A stretch of 64,000 nt of DNA from Phycisphaerae bacterium (GTDB lineage Bacteria; Planctomycetota; Phycisphaerae; Phycisphaerales; UBA1924): NCBI GenBank assembly GCA_002706885.1, contig PAKY01000006.1, positions 48,421-112,420 on the forward strand. Reading direction: 5' to 3'. Both the position numbers and the translations under genes were made by a program. Shown here piece by piece: positions 43,953 to 53,593 of the stretch (positions within the stretch are counted from its first letter, which is position 1; every line of letters begins with the position of its first letter). Below the pieces are notes generated by a model. That model saw only the letters and a list, made by a program, of their open reading frames with translations. It was not told the DNA's origin and ran no database searches.

Positions 43953-45410
43953 TCAGCGGACCAGTCGAAGCGGTCGCTCGACCGCGATTCTTCGGAATAC
44001 CCGCCGAAGCTCTTCCTCGTAGGCCTCTACCGAGCTTCCACCCGGGATGTTGAAGTGGATACCGCTGGTGAGATCCGCGATGTCCTGCATCAGGTCGGTC
44101 TGGGCGTTGGTACCGAGGCTGATCGTCAGGATCGGGATGTCCTGCATCGACGCCCTCTGAGCTTCTTCGATGCAACGAGCAGTCGCCTGACTGGCTGACC
44201 CTGGTCGGTTTGCCTGGCCGTCGGTGAGGAGAACGATCGTTCGGTGGGTTCCGGGGCGGGCGTTGACGTCGAGTTCGTCGAGAGCGACGTCCATGCCCGC
44301 AGAGATGTTGGTGTAGGAGTTGTAGTGGCCCGCCTGTCGGTTCCTGGCGATGCCGCTGATGACCTGGAAATCGCGTGTCAGGCCGTGCTCGAGAAGGCCT
44401 TCTTCGTTCGATGAGTTGTACACCGCGAGGGCGAGGCGATCGTCGGTGTCCTCTTCGCGCAGCACTTCGACGAACAGTTCGACGGCGTCCTTCACTGCGG
44501 TGAGCGGCTGCTGGCTGATGATGGCGAGATCCTCGGTCTGGTCGTGACGCTGACGCCGCGCCTGCCAGTACTCAAGGAGTGTGAGCGCCCCGTATTTTCG
44601 GCGGTATCCCTCCCGGTTGATCGACCCGTCCTCCATGACGTGACGCACGTACTCGACCCACGATCCTGAGCGGTATGGGTACGGGACCCCGTTCAGCCCG
44701 AGCTGCTGGACGACCCAGTTTCGATCTGAGGACTCGATCGAGATGAGGTCCTCGCCGAGATAGCCGTACGACGGCGACCCAAGCTCCTGCCACATCTGAG
44801 AGAAATGGGCCTCGACCGCCGCACGCCCGAGGCTCGGTATCGCCCCGACGCGGCTGTCATCGCACATCGATCCGGACAGATCGAGCACGAGGACGATCTC
44901 ACGCGGGCGGTACACCGCAATGGCGGAGGCGGCCGCAGAACCCGCGTCCGGACTGAACATCCGGGCAAACGCGGTTCGGACCGGATTTCCCCCCGCGCCG
45001 CCTCGACGGGCGGTCACACGGACCGCGTCCGCTTCCCACTCGAGTTCGCCGGAGAGCGGGGTGAACACTTCGGTTTCGTAGTCCCAGTCGCCGAGTTCGA
45101 CGTCTTCCGAGTCGAGCTCGACCGACTCCGCCGCGGCGGTGTTACGGCTCGCGTAGTCGATCGCTCGACCGCGCACCTCGGAGGGATCGAGCGTCAGGGC
45201 GCTGGCTCCGGCGAGCGCCGCGGAGTCCGCGGCGGCCTGGAGATCACCCCGAGCGCTGTAGAGCACGGCGCCGTCGACGACGAGGGCGCCGAGCACGAGC
45301 AGACCACTGACCGAGATCGCCGCCCAGATCGTCGCCGATCCGCGGCGTGTCGTCCGGAGAAGCGCGGCAAGGCCGTCCCCGCGCACATCATCGGTTCGTT
45401 CGGAGCGCAT
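43953..45410 (-). CDS. TadG-like protein with von Willebrand factor A domain
   Basis: A 485-residue Tad pilus-associated protein. N-terminal TadE/G region: RRGSATIWAAISVSGLLVLG and LYSARGDLQAAADSAALAGA, with one membrane helix. A VWA domain follows with the MIDAS metal site in VLVLDLSGSM and TNISAGMDVALDEL, TIVLLTDGQAN. A long insert (about residues 185-310) separates the DxSxS motif from the rest of the domain. VWA parts usually bind other proteins or surfaces, consistent with adhesion. ATG 45410 follows GGGAGG. Last gene of the minus-strand Tad arm. Confidence 0.88.
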   Translation of the reverse strand: MRSERTDDVRGDGLAALLRTTRRGSATIWAAISVSGLLVLGALVVDGAVLYSARGDLQAAADSAALAGASALTLDPSEVRGRAIDYASRNTAAAESVELDSEDVELGDWDYETEVFTPLSGELEWEADAVRVTARRGGAGGNPVRTAFARMFSPDAGSAAASAIAVYRPREIVLVLDLSGSMCDDSRVGAIPSLGRAAVEAHFSQMWQELGSPSYGYLGEDLISIESSDRNWVVQQLGLNGVPYPYRSGSWVEYVRHVMEDGSINREGYRRKYGALTLLEYWQARRQRHDQTEDLAIISQQPLTAVKDAVELFVEVLREEDTDDRLALAVYNSSNEEGLLEHGLTRDFQVISGIARNRQAGHYNSYTNISAGMDVALDELDVNARPGTHRTIVLLTDGQANRPGSASQATARCIEEAQRASMQDIPILTISLGTNAQTDLMQDIADLTSGIHFNIPGGSSVEAYEEELRRVFRRIAVERPLRLVR

Positions 45411-45451
45411 GAGAAACCTCCCGTGCCCCCTTCGCGCGAGCCCCACGTCCC

Positions 45452-45874
45452 TTACTGCTCACTCCGCATCGCCACGCGGACACGCAGCTCGGCATCGTCG
45501 TCAAAGGCCCCGATCGCCATCCCGACCGTGTCGCCGCCGAGCGGCAGGCTGATCTCGGCCACGACTTGGCGATCGACCGAGTTCGGGGCAGGCGTCGTGA
45601 ACGTGAACTCGTACGGCAGCGAGGGGTTCGGGAGCAGGCCGAGCGCGACCTGTTCCGCCTCCGCGACGGATCCGCCCTGAACCGCGAGCACACGGGCGGA
45701 TTCCCTCGCGGCGTGTAGCATGCTCTGCCGCATGTGTAGCACCGCGCCGAACTCGAACCCCGAGAAGACGAGCATCGCGAGGATGGGGATCACGAACGCG
45801 GACTCGACGAGCGAAGCCCCGCGGCGGAACCCGCGCGGTCGCCCCGTGCCTGCAAGGCGTGTCATGCGTTCCAT
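45452..45874 (-). CDS. TadE-like pilus assembly protein
   Basis: A 140-residue minor pilin-like protein: GASLVESAFVIPILAMLVFS with Glu at the fifth position after the Gly-Ala site, then EFGAVLHMRQSMLHAARESAR, the TadE pattern. The remainder is a small beta domain. ATG 45874 overlaps the end of the prepilin peptidase gene by 13 nt; a second ATG three codons later is possible. Part of the Tad arm together with peptidase, Flp and TadG-like genes. Confidence 0.88.
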   Translation of the reverse strand: MERMTRLAGTGRPRGFRRGASLVESAFVIPILAMLVFSGFEFGAVLHMRQSMLHAARESARVLAVQGGSVAEAEQVALGLLPNPSLPYEFTFTTPAPNSVDRQVVAEISLPLGGDTVGMAIGAFDDDAELRVRVAMRSEQ

Positions 45875-46437
45875 GGCTGAACTCCTGCCGCCGCTACCGC
45901 GACCCCGGCCAGGATCGCGATCCCGTACGGGAATCGGCGAAGGCCCGCCGGAGCCGGGAGCGCGTCCCGCGCCGACGAGAGAGGTGCGCCGCCGCTCACC
46001 ACCGCCCCGAGGCGAGTGGAAGTGACGGCGAGGTGATTCGCTAGGATCCAGCCCTCCCGACGCATCAGACTGAAGACGATGCCCAATGCAGCGCCGGCCA
46101 GCGTGACGGACATGAGCGTCCAGACGACCCCGCTCAGTCCGACCCACGCTCCGACCGCGGCCATCATCTTCGCGTCGCCCGCTCCGCCCCGCGCGAACAG
46201 GAACAACGCCACGAACGGCGTCGCGCAGAGCACCGAGGCGAGCAACGAACCGCCCAAACCGCCGAGACCGCCCGCGCCGAACGCGAACGCGAGCCCCACG
46301 GTCCAGACCGGAACCGTCAACCAGTTGGGAAGCCGCCTGTCGAACGTGTCCGTCGCGGCGCCGATCGACGCCGCGAGCAACGCAACGCCCCACGCAAAGG
46401 CCTGGGGTGAGAGGTTGTCGAGAAGCGGATCGAGCAC
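45862..46437 (-). CDS. Prepilin peptidase CpaA/TadV (A24 family)
   Basis: A 191-residue membrane aspartic peptidase that should cleave Flp and TadE-type prepilins. The two catalytic Asp sites are visible: GAATDTFDRRLPNWLT and FARGGAGDAKMMAAVGAW (GxGD motif). Five or six hydrophobic segments follow the family layout; there is no N-methyltransferase domain, as expected for CpaA. GTG 46437 is chosen because GAGGGAG lies eight bases upstream; a longer frame to 46644 has no membrane character and overlaps the Flp gene. It overlaps tadE by 13 nt. Confidence 0.88.
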   Translation of the reverse strand: MLDPLLDNLSPQAFAWGVALLAASIGAATDTFDRRLPNWLTVPVWTVGLAFAFGAGGLGGLGGSLLASVLCATPFVALFLFARGGAGDAKMMAAVGAWVGLSGVVWTLMSVTLAGAALGIVFSLMRREGWILANHLAVTSTRLGAVVSGGAPLSSARDALPAPAGLRRFPYGIAILAGVAVAAAGVQPWNA

Positions 46438-46561
46438 GGGCGGTCTCCCTCGGAAATCGGCGTCGCCGCCCGTAAGCGGCGCCCGCCGTAGCCCACATGC
46501 CGGCGCAAACGCGAAGCGGGCGGGGACCAGAGCCCCCGCCCGCTCGATGCGCCGTAGCGGA

Positions 46562-46744
46562 TCAGTTGATGCCGTCCACCGTGCCCTGGACGTCGGTGAA
46601 CCGTCCCTCGATGGCCGTCGAAAGAAGGCCGAGGGCCGCGACAAGACCGGCGACGATGAGCGCGGTCATAATCGCGTACTCGATCGTCTCAAGACCTTCC
46701 TCTTCCTTGAGGAAACGCGAGGTAAGCTGCTTGAGCGTGTTCAT
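46562..46744 (-). CDS. Flp-family type IVb pilin
   Basis: A 60-residue prepilin, the major subunit of the Tad pilus. Lead KQLTSRFLKEEEGLETIEYA contains the cleavage site (after Gly, with Glu at mature position 5 and Tyr at 6), followed by the hydrophobic helix IMTALIVAGLVAALGLL and a short tail. The Flp motif G-LE-IEYA is typical. Only one copy is seen. It lies 124 nt before the peptidase gene on the same strand. Confidence 0.95.
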   Translation of the reverse strand: MNTLKQLTSRFLKEEEGLETIEYAIMTALIVAGLVAALGLLSTAIEGRFTDVQGTVDGIN

Positions 46745-46907
46745 GTCATGCCTCCATCAAGCTTGACGCGGCTCCACGCCGCCTTGAACCCTGCGTCGCC
46801 CGACCACGGGCCGACGCGTTCTCACTCCACCCGAAACGTCGAATACGCCCGCCCACGGAGGCCACCCGACGCGGCGGAAATCACCGCGGGGGCTCCAGTT
46901 GCGCCGC

Positions 46908-47312
46908 TTAGGCGGAACGCCGAAGGCGGCCGACCGCCCTCACGGCTCGCGAATGCGACACCGCAACGTCCGCGTGCGCCATCCGCGGGTACTCCATCGC
47001 GGGGCGTTCGGTCGCAACATCCGTGTTCGGCTCGGATTGCACGCGTTCCCTCCGACCACGAACGACGTGCGCGAGGACCACTGGCCCCATGGCGCAGCCC
47101 GAGATGATGAGAAACGCCAGGTAATAGTCCGTTAGACCCCAGGCCCCGAGAAGCCACACCGCGACGAGCGTCCCCGCGGCCGCGAGGAACTGCGCCGGAC
47201 TGGCTCTCCAGACCGGGGTGACGCCCATCACCGCGCACACGAACGCGCCCATCACAAGAAGCGTCCACGCCGCAAGGTTCGACGCGTCGAAACTGTCAGT
47301 AAGAAGGTCCAT
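46908..47312 (-). CDS. Membrane protein of unknown function in the Tad locus
   Basis: A 134-residue protein with three transmembrane segments (AAWTLLVMGAFVCAVMGVTP, FLAAAGTLVAVWLLGAWGLT, YYLAFLIISGCAMGPVVLAH) and a basic, flexible tail. I do not recognise the family. A strong ribosome binding site (AGGAGGT) precedes ATG 47312; an in-frame extension to 47534 is poorer. It is the first gene of the minus-strand Tad arm, 163 nt upstream of the Flp pilin gene, and may be a regional accessory membrane component. Confidence 0.7.
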   Translation of the reverse strand: MDLLTDSFDASNLAAWTLLVMGAFVCAVMGVTPVWRASPAQFLAAAGTLVAVWLLGAWGLTDYYLAFLIISGCAMGPVVLAHVVRGRRERVQSEPNTDVATERPAMEYPRMAHADVAVSHSRAVRAVGRLRRSA

Positions 47313-47602
47313 GCAACACCTCCTGATGGCGAACGAAGCCTTGATAGCGCACGCTGATGCCTGACGCTCGCGGCTTTCTCCCCGGGGAGACGCTGCAAAC
47401 GAAGGGGGAGGCGGGCAAGGCGAATCCCCGACTCCGTGCGCGCAAACGTTCCAATTTGTCCGACTGAGCGGACGGCGCCTGATCTGACGGGCGCCCACCC
47501 ATCGATCTGACCACCTCGCCCGCAAGCCGGTCAAGGCAGCGGTGCGACCCGCCGATCCGAGCGCGGGCAGCCTCCGTCGGCACGCCCGGACGAGGGGATC
47601 TC

Positions 47603-48553
47603 ATGGCTGGAAAGCTTCCGCTCCTCGGCATCGTTGGATTCGGACTCTTCGCCGCGATCTGCGCGGCGGTGCTGATGGCGGTCATGCGCATCGAACCGTC
47701 GAGCGCCGGCGCCGAATCAGCGGCGCCGACAACCGCTCCGGTTGTCGTGGCCGCTCGCGACATCGAAGCCTTGGTGCGCATTACAGAAGAAGACCTCGAG
47801 GTGCGGGACGTTCCGCTCACCGAGGCGCTTGAAGATGGCTTCGAGGACGGGGTCTCGCTTATCGGCCGCGTGCTCTCGACGCCACTGTTGAAGGGGCAGG
47901 CCCTCCGCGATTCGGTGCTTCTCGATGAGGAAGCGGGGGCGAAGCTTGCTCTTGCCTTGCCCACGGGGTACCGCGCTGTCAGCATCGAACTCGCGGGGTC
48001 GTCCGCTCTTCGAGGCCTTCTTTACCCCGGTTCCCGCGTCGACGTCCTCAGTTCCACCCGCGACAACCCCGAGGGACAACTCCTTATCCAGAACGTCCGC
48101 GTGCTTGCGGTCGGCGACAAGTCGCTCTACGCCGACGCGCCGGATGAGGGCGAGGATGAGGAGGATGCGGCGGCGATGCTTCGGCGGAAGCAGGATGCCC
48201 GCAGCCTGTCCGTGACGCTGATGGTCGATCCGGATCAGTCCCGTCGGCTCCAGTCCGCTCGCGAGAGAGGTTCGCTCTCTCTGAGTCTTCGAAACCCACT
48301 CGACGTCACCACCGCCGAGATCGAGCAACCGCTCGACCCCGTCGATTCCCTGGCGCCCAAAGAAGCAGTGGAGCCGACCGAGCCGAGCCGCTGGCGTATC
48401 CGCGTCGTGCGCGGCGGATCGGTGAGCATCCGTGAGTTCGACGGCGCTGAGACAGGCGCCGTTCTCGAGGTCGACGACGATCCGTCGCGGCCCGCCAACC
48501 AGGTCCCGCGTCCGTCGCCGTTCGACGACGAGCCGAGCGGAGAAGACGAATGA
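47603..48553 (+). CDS. cpaB: Flp pilus assembly protein CpaB (RcpC)
   Basis: A 316-residue protein: N-terminal membrane helix (LLGIVGFGLFAAICAAVLMA), then the SAF domain region VVVAARDIEALVRITEEDLE and LPTGYRAVSIELAGSSALRG, LLYPGSRVDVLSS, as in CpaB/RcpC, which supports secretin assembly and pilus passage. A Pro/Glu-rich C-terminal part is longer than in the Caulobacter protein. First gene of the plus-strand Tad operon; its stop overlaps the secretin start (ATGA). Confidence 0.92.
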   Translation: MAGKLPLLGIVGFGLFAAICAAVLMAVMRIEPSSAGAESAAPTTAPVVVAARDIEALVRITEEDLEVRDVPLTEALEDGFEDGVSLIGRVLSTPLLKGQALRDSVLLDEEAGAKLALALPTGYRAVSIELAGSSALRGLLYPGSRVDVLSSTRDNPEGQLLIQNVRVLAVGDKSLYADAPDEGEDEEDAAAMLRRKQDARSLSVTLMVDPDQSRRLQSARERGSLSLSLRNPLDVTTAEIEQPLDPVDSLAPKEAVEPTEPSRWRIRVVRGGSVSIREFDGAETGAVLEVDDDPSRPANQVPRPSPFDDEPSGEDE

Positions 48554-50055
48554 CACTGAAGTCACTGCTCTTGACGTCGCTCGCGCTCGGGCTAGCGGCG
48601 TCGCTCGCCGCGTCACAGACCGATCCGAACGAGCGGTCCGAACGCGTCGATCTCGGCGTCGGACTGAGCTACGTCGTTGAGCCGGACTGGATGGTCACTG
48701 AGGCGGTGGTCTCCGACGACGAGATCGCAGACATCGAGGTCGTCAGCCCGATGCGTGTCATCATCCGCGGGCGCGATACAGGGGTGACCGACGTCAACCT
48801 GTGGGGCGAGAACAAGGGGGAGAGCTGGTCGGCCCGGGTCCACGTCGGCATGGATCTCACCGAGCTCCGTGACGCGATCAAGCTTGCGATTCCCGATGCC
48901 AATCTCGAACTCCGTAACGCCAACGGAGCGGTGATCGTGAGCGGTCTGCTTCGCCGGGCTGAGGACGCGGACGCGCTCGCTCGCCTCCTCGCCGCTCTCG
49001 ATCGACCGTTCGTCGACATGACGCGCGTCGCGGCGCCGCAGCAGGTACAGATCCGAATCCGCGTCGCCGAGGCCAATCGCATCGCTGTTCGCTCGCTGGG
49101 TCTCAACACGGTGCACACGAACGACGACTCGTTCTTCGGCACCACGTTCGGCGGCAATCCCAACAACATCAACATTGGCGTCCCGGGCGGGTCGTCGGCC
49201 GGGCCGGGGCTTCCGTTTGCGTTTCTCAGTTCCGCGGGCGTATCCGATACAACAACCCTCTTCGCTGGTTTCCCCGGGATCGACCTGGAGCTCTTCCTCG
49301 ACGCCCTTGAGGACAACCAGTACATCCGCACGCTCGCCGAGCCCACTCTGATCGCGATGTCGGGCGAGGAGGCTTCGTTTCTCGCTGGAGGCGAATTCCC
49401 GATCCCGGTGCCTCAGAGCTTCGGGACGGTCACGATCGAGTTCCGCGAGTTCGGGGTTCGCCTGAACTTCAAGCCGATCGTTCTCGGCGACGACACCATA
49501 CGTCTACAGGTAGCGCCGGAGGTGAGCGACATCTCCGATCTGGGCGCTGTCGTGCTCGACGGCTACCAGATCCCCTCGCTCCTGACACGCCGGGCCGCCA
49601 CGACGATGGTGATGCGGAGCGGGCAGACGTTCGCCATGGCCGGCCTGATCGACCGGAGCATCTCGGCGCGGAACCAGTCCGTGCCAGGACTCGGAACGCT
49701 CCCGGTCCTCGGGACGCTCTTTCGCTCGGTTCGGTACGAGAAGGGCGATACGGAACTCGTGATCCTTGCGACGGTCGAGCTTGTCGATCCGCTGGATTCC
49801 GACGATCGCCCTTTGCCCGGAGAGGCCGACGCGACACCGAGCGACTGGGAGCTCTACGTCGACGGCAAGCTTCACGGTGATCCCGCGAGGGATCGCCCCG
49901 ACCTGCCGTGGGCCGCCGAACTCGGACTCGACCGCCTCCGCGGTCCGGGAGCATGGGCGAGACACGATCAGGAACGCCGTCACGCGCGACCGGCGCCGCC
50001 GCGAGCAGCGCAGGCGAGCGAGCCGGCGACCGACACCGAGGAGCCTGGCCGGTGA
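48550..50055 (+). CDS. cpaC: Secretin CpaC/RcpA, outer-membrane channel of the Tad pilus
   Basis: A 501-residue secretin. Signal peptide (SLLLTSLALGLAASLAASQ), N-terminal pilus-secretin domain (VEPDWMVTEAVVSDDEIADI, ANGAVIVSGLLRRAEDADAL, a BON-like fold), then the secretin core with VQIRIRVAEANR, YIRTLAEPTLIAMSGEEASF, FLAGGEFPIPVPQS, EFGVRLNFKPIVLGDD and VPGLGTLPVLGTLFRS. The last 80 residues are charged and Pro/Ala-rich, beyond the usual end. It forms the multimeric pore through which the pilus exits. Overlaps both neighbours by 4 nt. Confidence 0.95.
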   Translation: MTLKSLLLTSLALGLAASLAASQTDPNERSERVDLGVGLSYVVEPDWMVTEAVVSDDEIADIEVVSPMRVIIRGRDTGVTDVNLWGENKGESWSARVHVGMDLTELRDAIKLAIPDANLELRNANGAVIVSGLLRRAEDADALARLLAALDRPFVDMTRVAAPQQVQIRIRVAEANRIAVRSLGLNTVHTNDDSFFGTTFGGNPNNINIGVPGGSSAGPGLPFAFLSSAGVSDTTTLFAGFPGIDLELFLDALEDNQYIRTLAEPTLIAMSGEEASFLAGGEFPIPVPQSFGTVTIEFREFGVRLNFKPIVLGDDTIRLQVAPEVSDISDLGAVVLDGYQIPSLLTRRAATTMVMRSGQTFAMAGLIDRSISARNQSVPGLGTLPVLGTLFRSVRYEKGDTELVILATVELVDPLDSDDRPLPGEADATPSDWELYVDGKLHGDPARDRPDLPWAAELGLDRLRGPGAWARHDQERRHARPAPPRAAQASEPATDTEEPGR

Positions 50056-51212
50056 ACACCCGTTCCCGTGTCATCCTTGTCAGCGACGATCAGGAACTGA
50101 TCGAGCCGGTCTCGCGCGCCATCGGGCCGGACCCCGCCCTTCAGCCGATCGAGATCGTGCCGTCGCTCGACGTGTATACCGAGTCGTACGCATCGCGAGC
50201 GGCTCTGGTGATCGTCGATATTGCCGCGGAGCCCGCCGACGACCTTGCGAAACTGTATCGCCTCATCGACGACCATCCGTCGAGCAGGTTCATCGTCATT
50301 GCCGCCGAGTTCGACAAGGACCAGCTCCTCCGCGCGATGCAAGCCGGAGCACGCCACTTCATGCCGCGGGAGTGGATCAACGACGACATGCGTCCGTTGT
50401 GCCGCGAACTCCTCGATCAGGTCCATCAGGCGGAAGGTGACGACGGCGCCGCGAGCGGCTCGATCATCACCGTTCTCCCGGCTTCCGGCGGCTGCGGGGC
50501 AACGACCGTCGGCGTCAACCTTGCCTCTGAGATGGCGATCGCGAGCGATGTGCGATCGCTCGTGGTCGACTTCGATGTGCGATTCGGAGGCGTCGCCGCC
50601 CATCTCGGATTGAAGGGTCAGTACGGCATCGCAGACGTGCTCGATCGCGGCGAGACCCTCGACGCGGGCGTCATCGCCTCGACAGCGATCCGTCACGGCG
50701 AGGGTCTCGACGTTCTGCTGAGTCCGGCGTCGATCAAGTTCGATGATCCGGCGCCTCTGAACGGAGCAAACTTCGAGCTTGCGGCGACGATCTTTCAGGG
50801 GTCGTATCCGACGACAATTCTCGACGCGCCCGCATTGGTTCCGGAAGCGCAGGCCGAACTCGCGAACCTGTCGTCGCGTCTCTTGTTGGTGCTGCTGCCG
50901 ACGGTAAAGGACGTCTGGGTAGCCCGTTCAACGCTGGTCGCTCTTCGGAACCGAGACGTCGAAACGCCTGTCACCGTGATCCTGAACCGCGCCGGCTCGA
51001 AGGGCGCCGGTCTGTCGCTCGCCGATGTCCGTGACACGCTCGAGCACGACGGCGACATCGTTGCACTTCGCGACGATCCGGCCGCCGGGACCGCGCTGAA
51101 CGCCGGACTCACGTTGGCCGAGCATGCCCCGAAGTCGAAGCTGCGCAAGGAGTTCGTCAAGCTCGCCGAGACTCTCGGAGCCGATGCGGCAAGCGGGAGG
51201 GCCGCGGCATGA
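50052..51212 (+). CDS. cpaE: CpaE/TadZ-like ParA-family ATPase with receiver-like N-domain
   Basis: A 386-residue protein. The first 125 residues are a receiver-like fold without a full set of acidic residues (VILVSDDQELIEPVSRAIGP). Then comes a deviant Walker A typical of the ParA/MinD family, LPASGGCGATTVGVNLASEM (the conserved Lys is replaced by Cys-Gly-Ala context), followed by VVDFDVRFGGVAAHLGL and LLVLLPTVKDVWVARSTLVA. TadZ/CpaE places the pilus machinery at the cell pole. GTG 50052 overlaps the secretin stop (GTGA), which fixes the start. Confidence 0.92.
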   Translation: MNTRSRVILVSDDQELIEPVSRAIGPDPALQPIEIVPSLDVYTESYASRAALVIVDIAAEPADDLAKLYRLIDDHPSSRFIVIAAEFDKDQLLRAMQAGARHFMPREWINDDMRPLCRELLDQVHQAEGDDGAASGSIITVLPASGGCGATTVGVNLASEMAIASDVRSLVVDFDVRFGGVAAHLGLKGQYGIADVLDRGETLDAGVIASTAIRHGEGLDVLLSPASIKFDDPAPLNGANFELAATIFQGSYPTTILDAPALVPEAQAELANLSSRLLLVLLPTVKDVWVARSTLVALRNRDVETPVTVILNRAGSKGAGLSLADVRDTLEHDGDIVALRDDPAAGTALNAGLTLAEHAPKSKLRKEFVKLAETLGADAASGRAAA

Positions 51213-52588
51213 CCCCGATCGTGGCGACCAAACCCGAGGTGAGCAAGGACGAACTGAAGGCTCGCGTCCAACGGAGACTTTTGGAGTCGATCGATCTTCA
51301 ACGCGCTCGCGAACTCCCAGAGGATGTGCTCCGTCGTGAATGTACCTCCCGCGTGGATGGGCTGCTCCAGGGCGAGGGCACGCCGCTCTCGAATGCCGAG
51401 AAGGAAAAGCTGATCACGCAGGTGATCAACGAGATCTTTGGTCTCGGGCCGCTGGAAGAGCTTCTGACTGATCCCGCGATCAGCGACATTCTGATCAACG
51501 GCCCCAAGAAGATCTACGTCGAGAAGGGCGGGCGACTCCAGTTGAGCGAGGTGACGTTCCGCGACAATGAGCACCTCCTCCAGGTTGTTCAGCGGATCGC
51601 CACGGCGATAGGTCGGCGGGTGGATGAGAGCTCGCCGATGCTCGATGCCCGTCTGGCCGACGGATCCCGTGTCAACGCCATCATCAACCCGCTTGCGCTC
51701 GACGGCGCGAGCGTCTCGATCCGCCGCTTCGGACGCGTCCCGTTCGACCTGAGCAAGCTCGTCGAGGTCGGCGCCGCGACCCCCGACATGATGAGGTTCC
51801 TGCACGCCGCGGTCGGCGCCCGGTTGAACGTCGTCATCTCGGGAGGCACCGGATCAGGCAAGACGACGCTGCTCAACTGCCTCAGCAAGTGCATTCCTGA
51901 CTCCGAGCGCGTCATCACGATCGAGGACGCGGCGGAACTCCAACTCCAGCGCGACCACGTGGTCCGGCTTGAGACCCGACCGGCGAACATCGAGGGGAAG
52001 GGATTGATCACGCAGCGTGATCTCGTCAAGAACGCGCTCCGAATGCGTCCTGACCGCGTAATCATCGGCGAGTGCCGCGGCGGTGAGGCACTGGACATGC
52101 TTCAGGCCATGAACACCGGCCACGACGGCTCGATGACCACGCTTCACTCGAACGGCACGCGTGACACCATTCGGCGCCTTGAATCGATGGTGTCGATCGC
52201 CGGCACAAACTATCCGATCAACACCATCCGCCAGCAGATCTCGTCCGCCGTTCAGGTTCTGGTTCACGCGGACCGGCTCACGGGCGGTCGACGCAAGATC
52301 ATGGCGATCAGCGAGATCACGGGGATGGAGTCGGACGCGGTCCTGCTTCAGGACGTGTTCCGGTTCGTCCAGACCGGGATCGACGACGACGGAAACGCCG
52401 TCGGCTACCACGAGTCGTGCGGCGTTCGACCCAAGTGCCTCGAGCGGATCCGTTCTGAGGGGTTCAGCCTGCCGGACGAACTGTTCTTTGGCGGCGGCGG
52501 GAGCCGTGGAGCGGACACGCCAACGAACGGCTCTGCCCCGGCCACCGCTCAGATCCGCTTCACAGGCGGGAAGGGGCCGAAGAAATGA
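51209..52588 (+). CDS. cpaF: CpaF/TadA secretion ATPase
   Basis: A 459-residue GspE-family hexameric ATPase that powers pilus extension and retraction. Motifs: [20 protein letters not shown] (N-domain), [13 protein letters not shown] region [20 protein letters not shown], Walker [15 protein letters not shown], Asp box [11 protein letters not shown], Walker [20 protein letters not shown] and His box [19 protein letters not shown] 60-residue low-complexity tail follows the end of the domain. Overlaps cpaE by 4 nt (ATGA) and the tadB gene by 4 nt. Confidence 0.96.
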   Translation: MTPIVATKPEVSKDELKARVQRRLLESIDLQRARELPEDVLRRECTSRVDGLLQGEGTPLSNAEKEKLITQVINEIFGLGPLEELLTDPAISDILINGPKKIYVEKGGRLQLSEVTFRDNEHLLQVVQRIATAIGRRVDESSPMLDARLADGSRVNAIINPLALDGASVSIRRFGRVPFDLSKLVEVGAATPDMMRFLHAAVGARLNVVISGGTGSGKTTLLNCLSKCIPDSERVITIEDAAELQLQRDHVVRLETRPANIEGKGLITQRDLVKNALRMRPDRVIIGECRGGEALDMLQAMNTGHDGSMTTLHSNGTRDTIRRLESMVSIAGTNYPINTIRQQISSAVQVLVHADRLTGGRRKIMAISEITGMESDAVLLQDVFRFVQTGIDDDGNAVGYHESCGVRPKCLERIRSEGFSLPDELFFGGGGSRGADTPTNGSAPATAQIRFTGGKGPKK

Positions 52589-53571
52589 CCCCGGTGGACC
52601 TCATCGCGATGATCGCGATAGGCGGTCTCGTGTTTGCCGCGTGCGCCGTCGTCGGATTCGTCGTCATGCAGCGGACCGCACGACGGCGCGCCGATCTTCG
52701 TGAACGCGTCGGTATGACGCCGCCGCGCTCGGAGACGAAGGCCGGCCGTGTTGTGAGCCTGTTCCGCGACGGGCGTGAGATCGAGGCGACCCTCCCCGGA
52801 ATGCAGCAGAAGGGCGGGCTGACCAAGATCCTCGCGGACATCGAGACCTGCATGCAGACGGCCCGGATGCCCATGTCCGCCTACGCCGTCATCGGCCTCT
52901 TTGTTGGCGCCGCGTTTCTGAGCTTTGTTCTCGTCTTCATGTTCACCGGGCATCCGATCGGCTCGCTCGTTGGCGCCGGCGTGGTTCTCTTCGGAATGCA
53001 GACTGTCATCAAGGGACGCGCGAAGAAGCAGTCGGCCAAGTTCGATGATCAACTCGTCGAGGCGCTCGGTCTCGTCGCTCGGTCACTCCGCGCGGGGCAC
53101 ACGGTGAACTCCGGCCTCAAGCTCGCCGCGGAGGAGTCGGACGAACCTGTCCGAAGCGTCTTCCTCGAGATCGTTCAGCAGCAGGAGTTCGGCGTGGGGC
53201 TTGAGGAGTCGCTGCGACGGGTGGCCGCCGCTCATCCGAGCAACGACCTCAAGCTCTTCGCGGCTTCGGTTGCGATCCAGGTCCGTGCCGGCGGCAATCT
53301 CGCGGAGACAACCTCCCGACTCGCCGACGTCATCCGCGAGCGACTCCGCCTCGCACGACGGGTGCGGGTTCTGATCGCTCAGACGCAGATGAGCAAGCAG
53401 GTCCTCCTCGGACTTCCGGTCGTCGTCTTCGGCCTGCTCAACATCATCAATCCGGATTACGTCGATCCCATGTATACGACCCCCACGGGCCAGCTCATGC
53501 TGTCGATTGCGGTTGGCGGACTGCTCGTCGGATCGTGGGTGATGAACAAGATGGCGGTTCTGAAGTACTAG
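52585..53571 (+). CDS. tadB: TadB-like inner-membrane platform protein
   Basis: A 328-residue protein of the type II secretion F family: membrane helix near the start, two in the middle (AYAVIGLFVGAAFLSFVLVF, GSLVGAGVVLFGMQTVIKG) and two at the end (VLLGLPVVVFGLLNIINPDY, LMLSIAVGGLLVGSWVMNKM). The cytoplasmic domain reads FDDQLVEALGLVARSLRAGH and EFGVGLEESLRRVAAAHPSN, the GspF core. It forms the platform on which the pilin is assembled with TadC. Overlaps cpaF by 4 nt. Confidence 0.93.
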   Translation: MTPVDLIAMIAIGGLVFAACAVVGFVVMQRTARRRADLRERVGMTPPRSETKAGRVVSLFRDGREIEATLPGMQQKGGLTKILADIETCMQTARMPMSAYAVIGLFVGAAFLSFVLVFMFTGHPIGSLVGAGVVLFGMQTVIKGRAKKQSAKFDDQLVEALGLVARSLRAGHTVNSGLKLAAEESDEPVRSVFLEIVQQQEFGVGLEESLRRVAAAHPSNDLKLFAASVAIQVRAGGNLAETTSRLADVIRERLRLARRVRVLIAQTQMSKQVLLGLPVVVFGLLNIINPDYVDPMYTTPTGQLMLSIAVGGLLVGSWVMNKMAVLKY

Positions 53572-53593
53572 GTCGCCCTTGGAGCGTTCAACG

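Noticed and set aside
47313..47602. A sigma-54 promoter between the Tad arms (TTGGAACGTTTGCG on the minus strand)
   Set aside because: The distance between the GG and GC elements does not fit the required 10-base gap.
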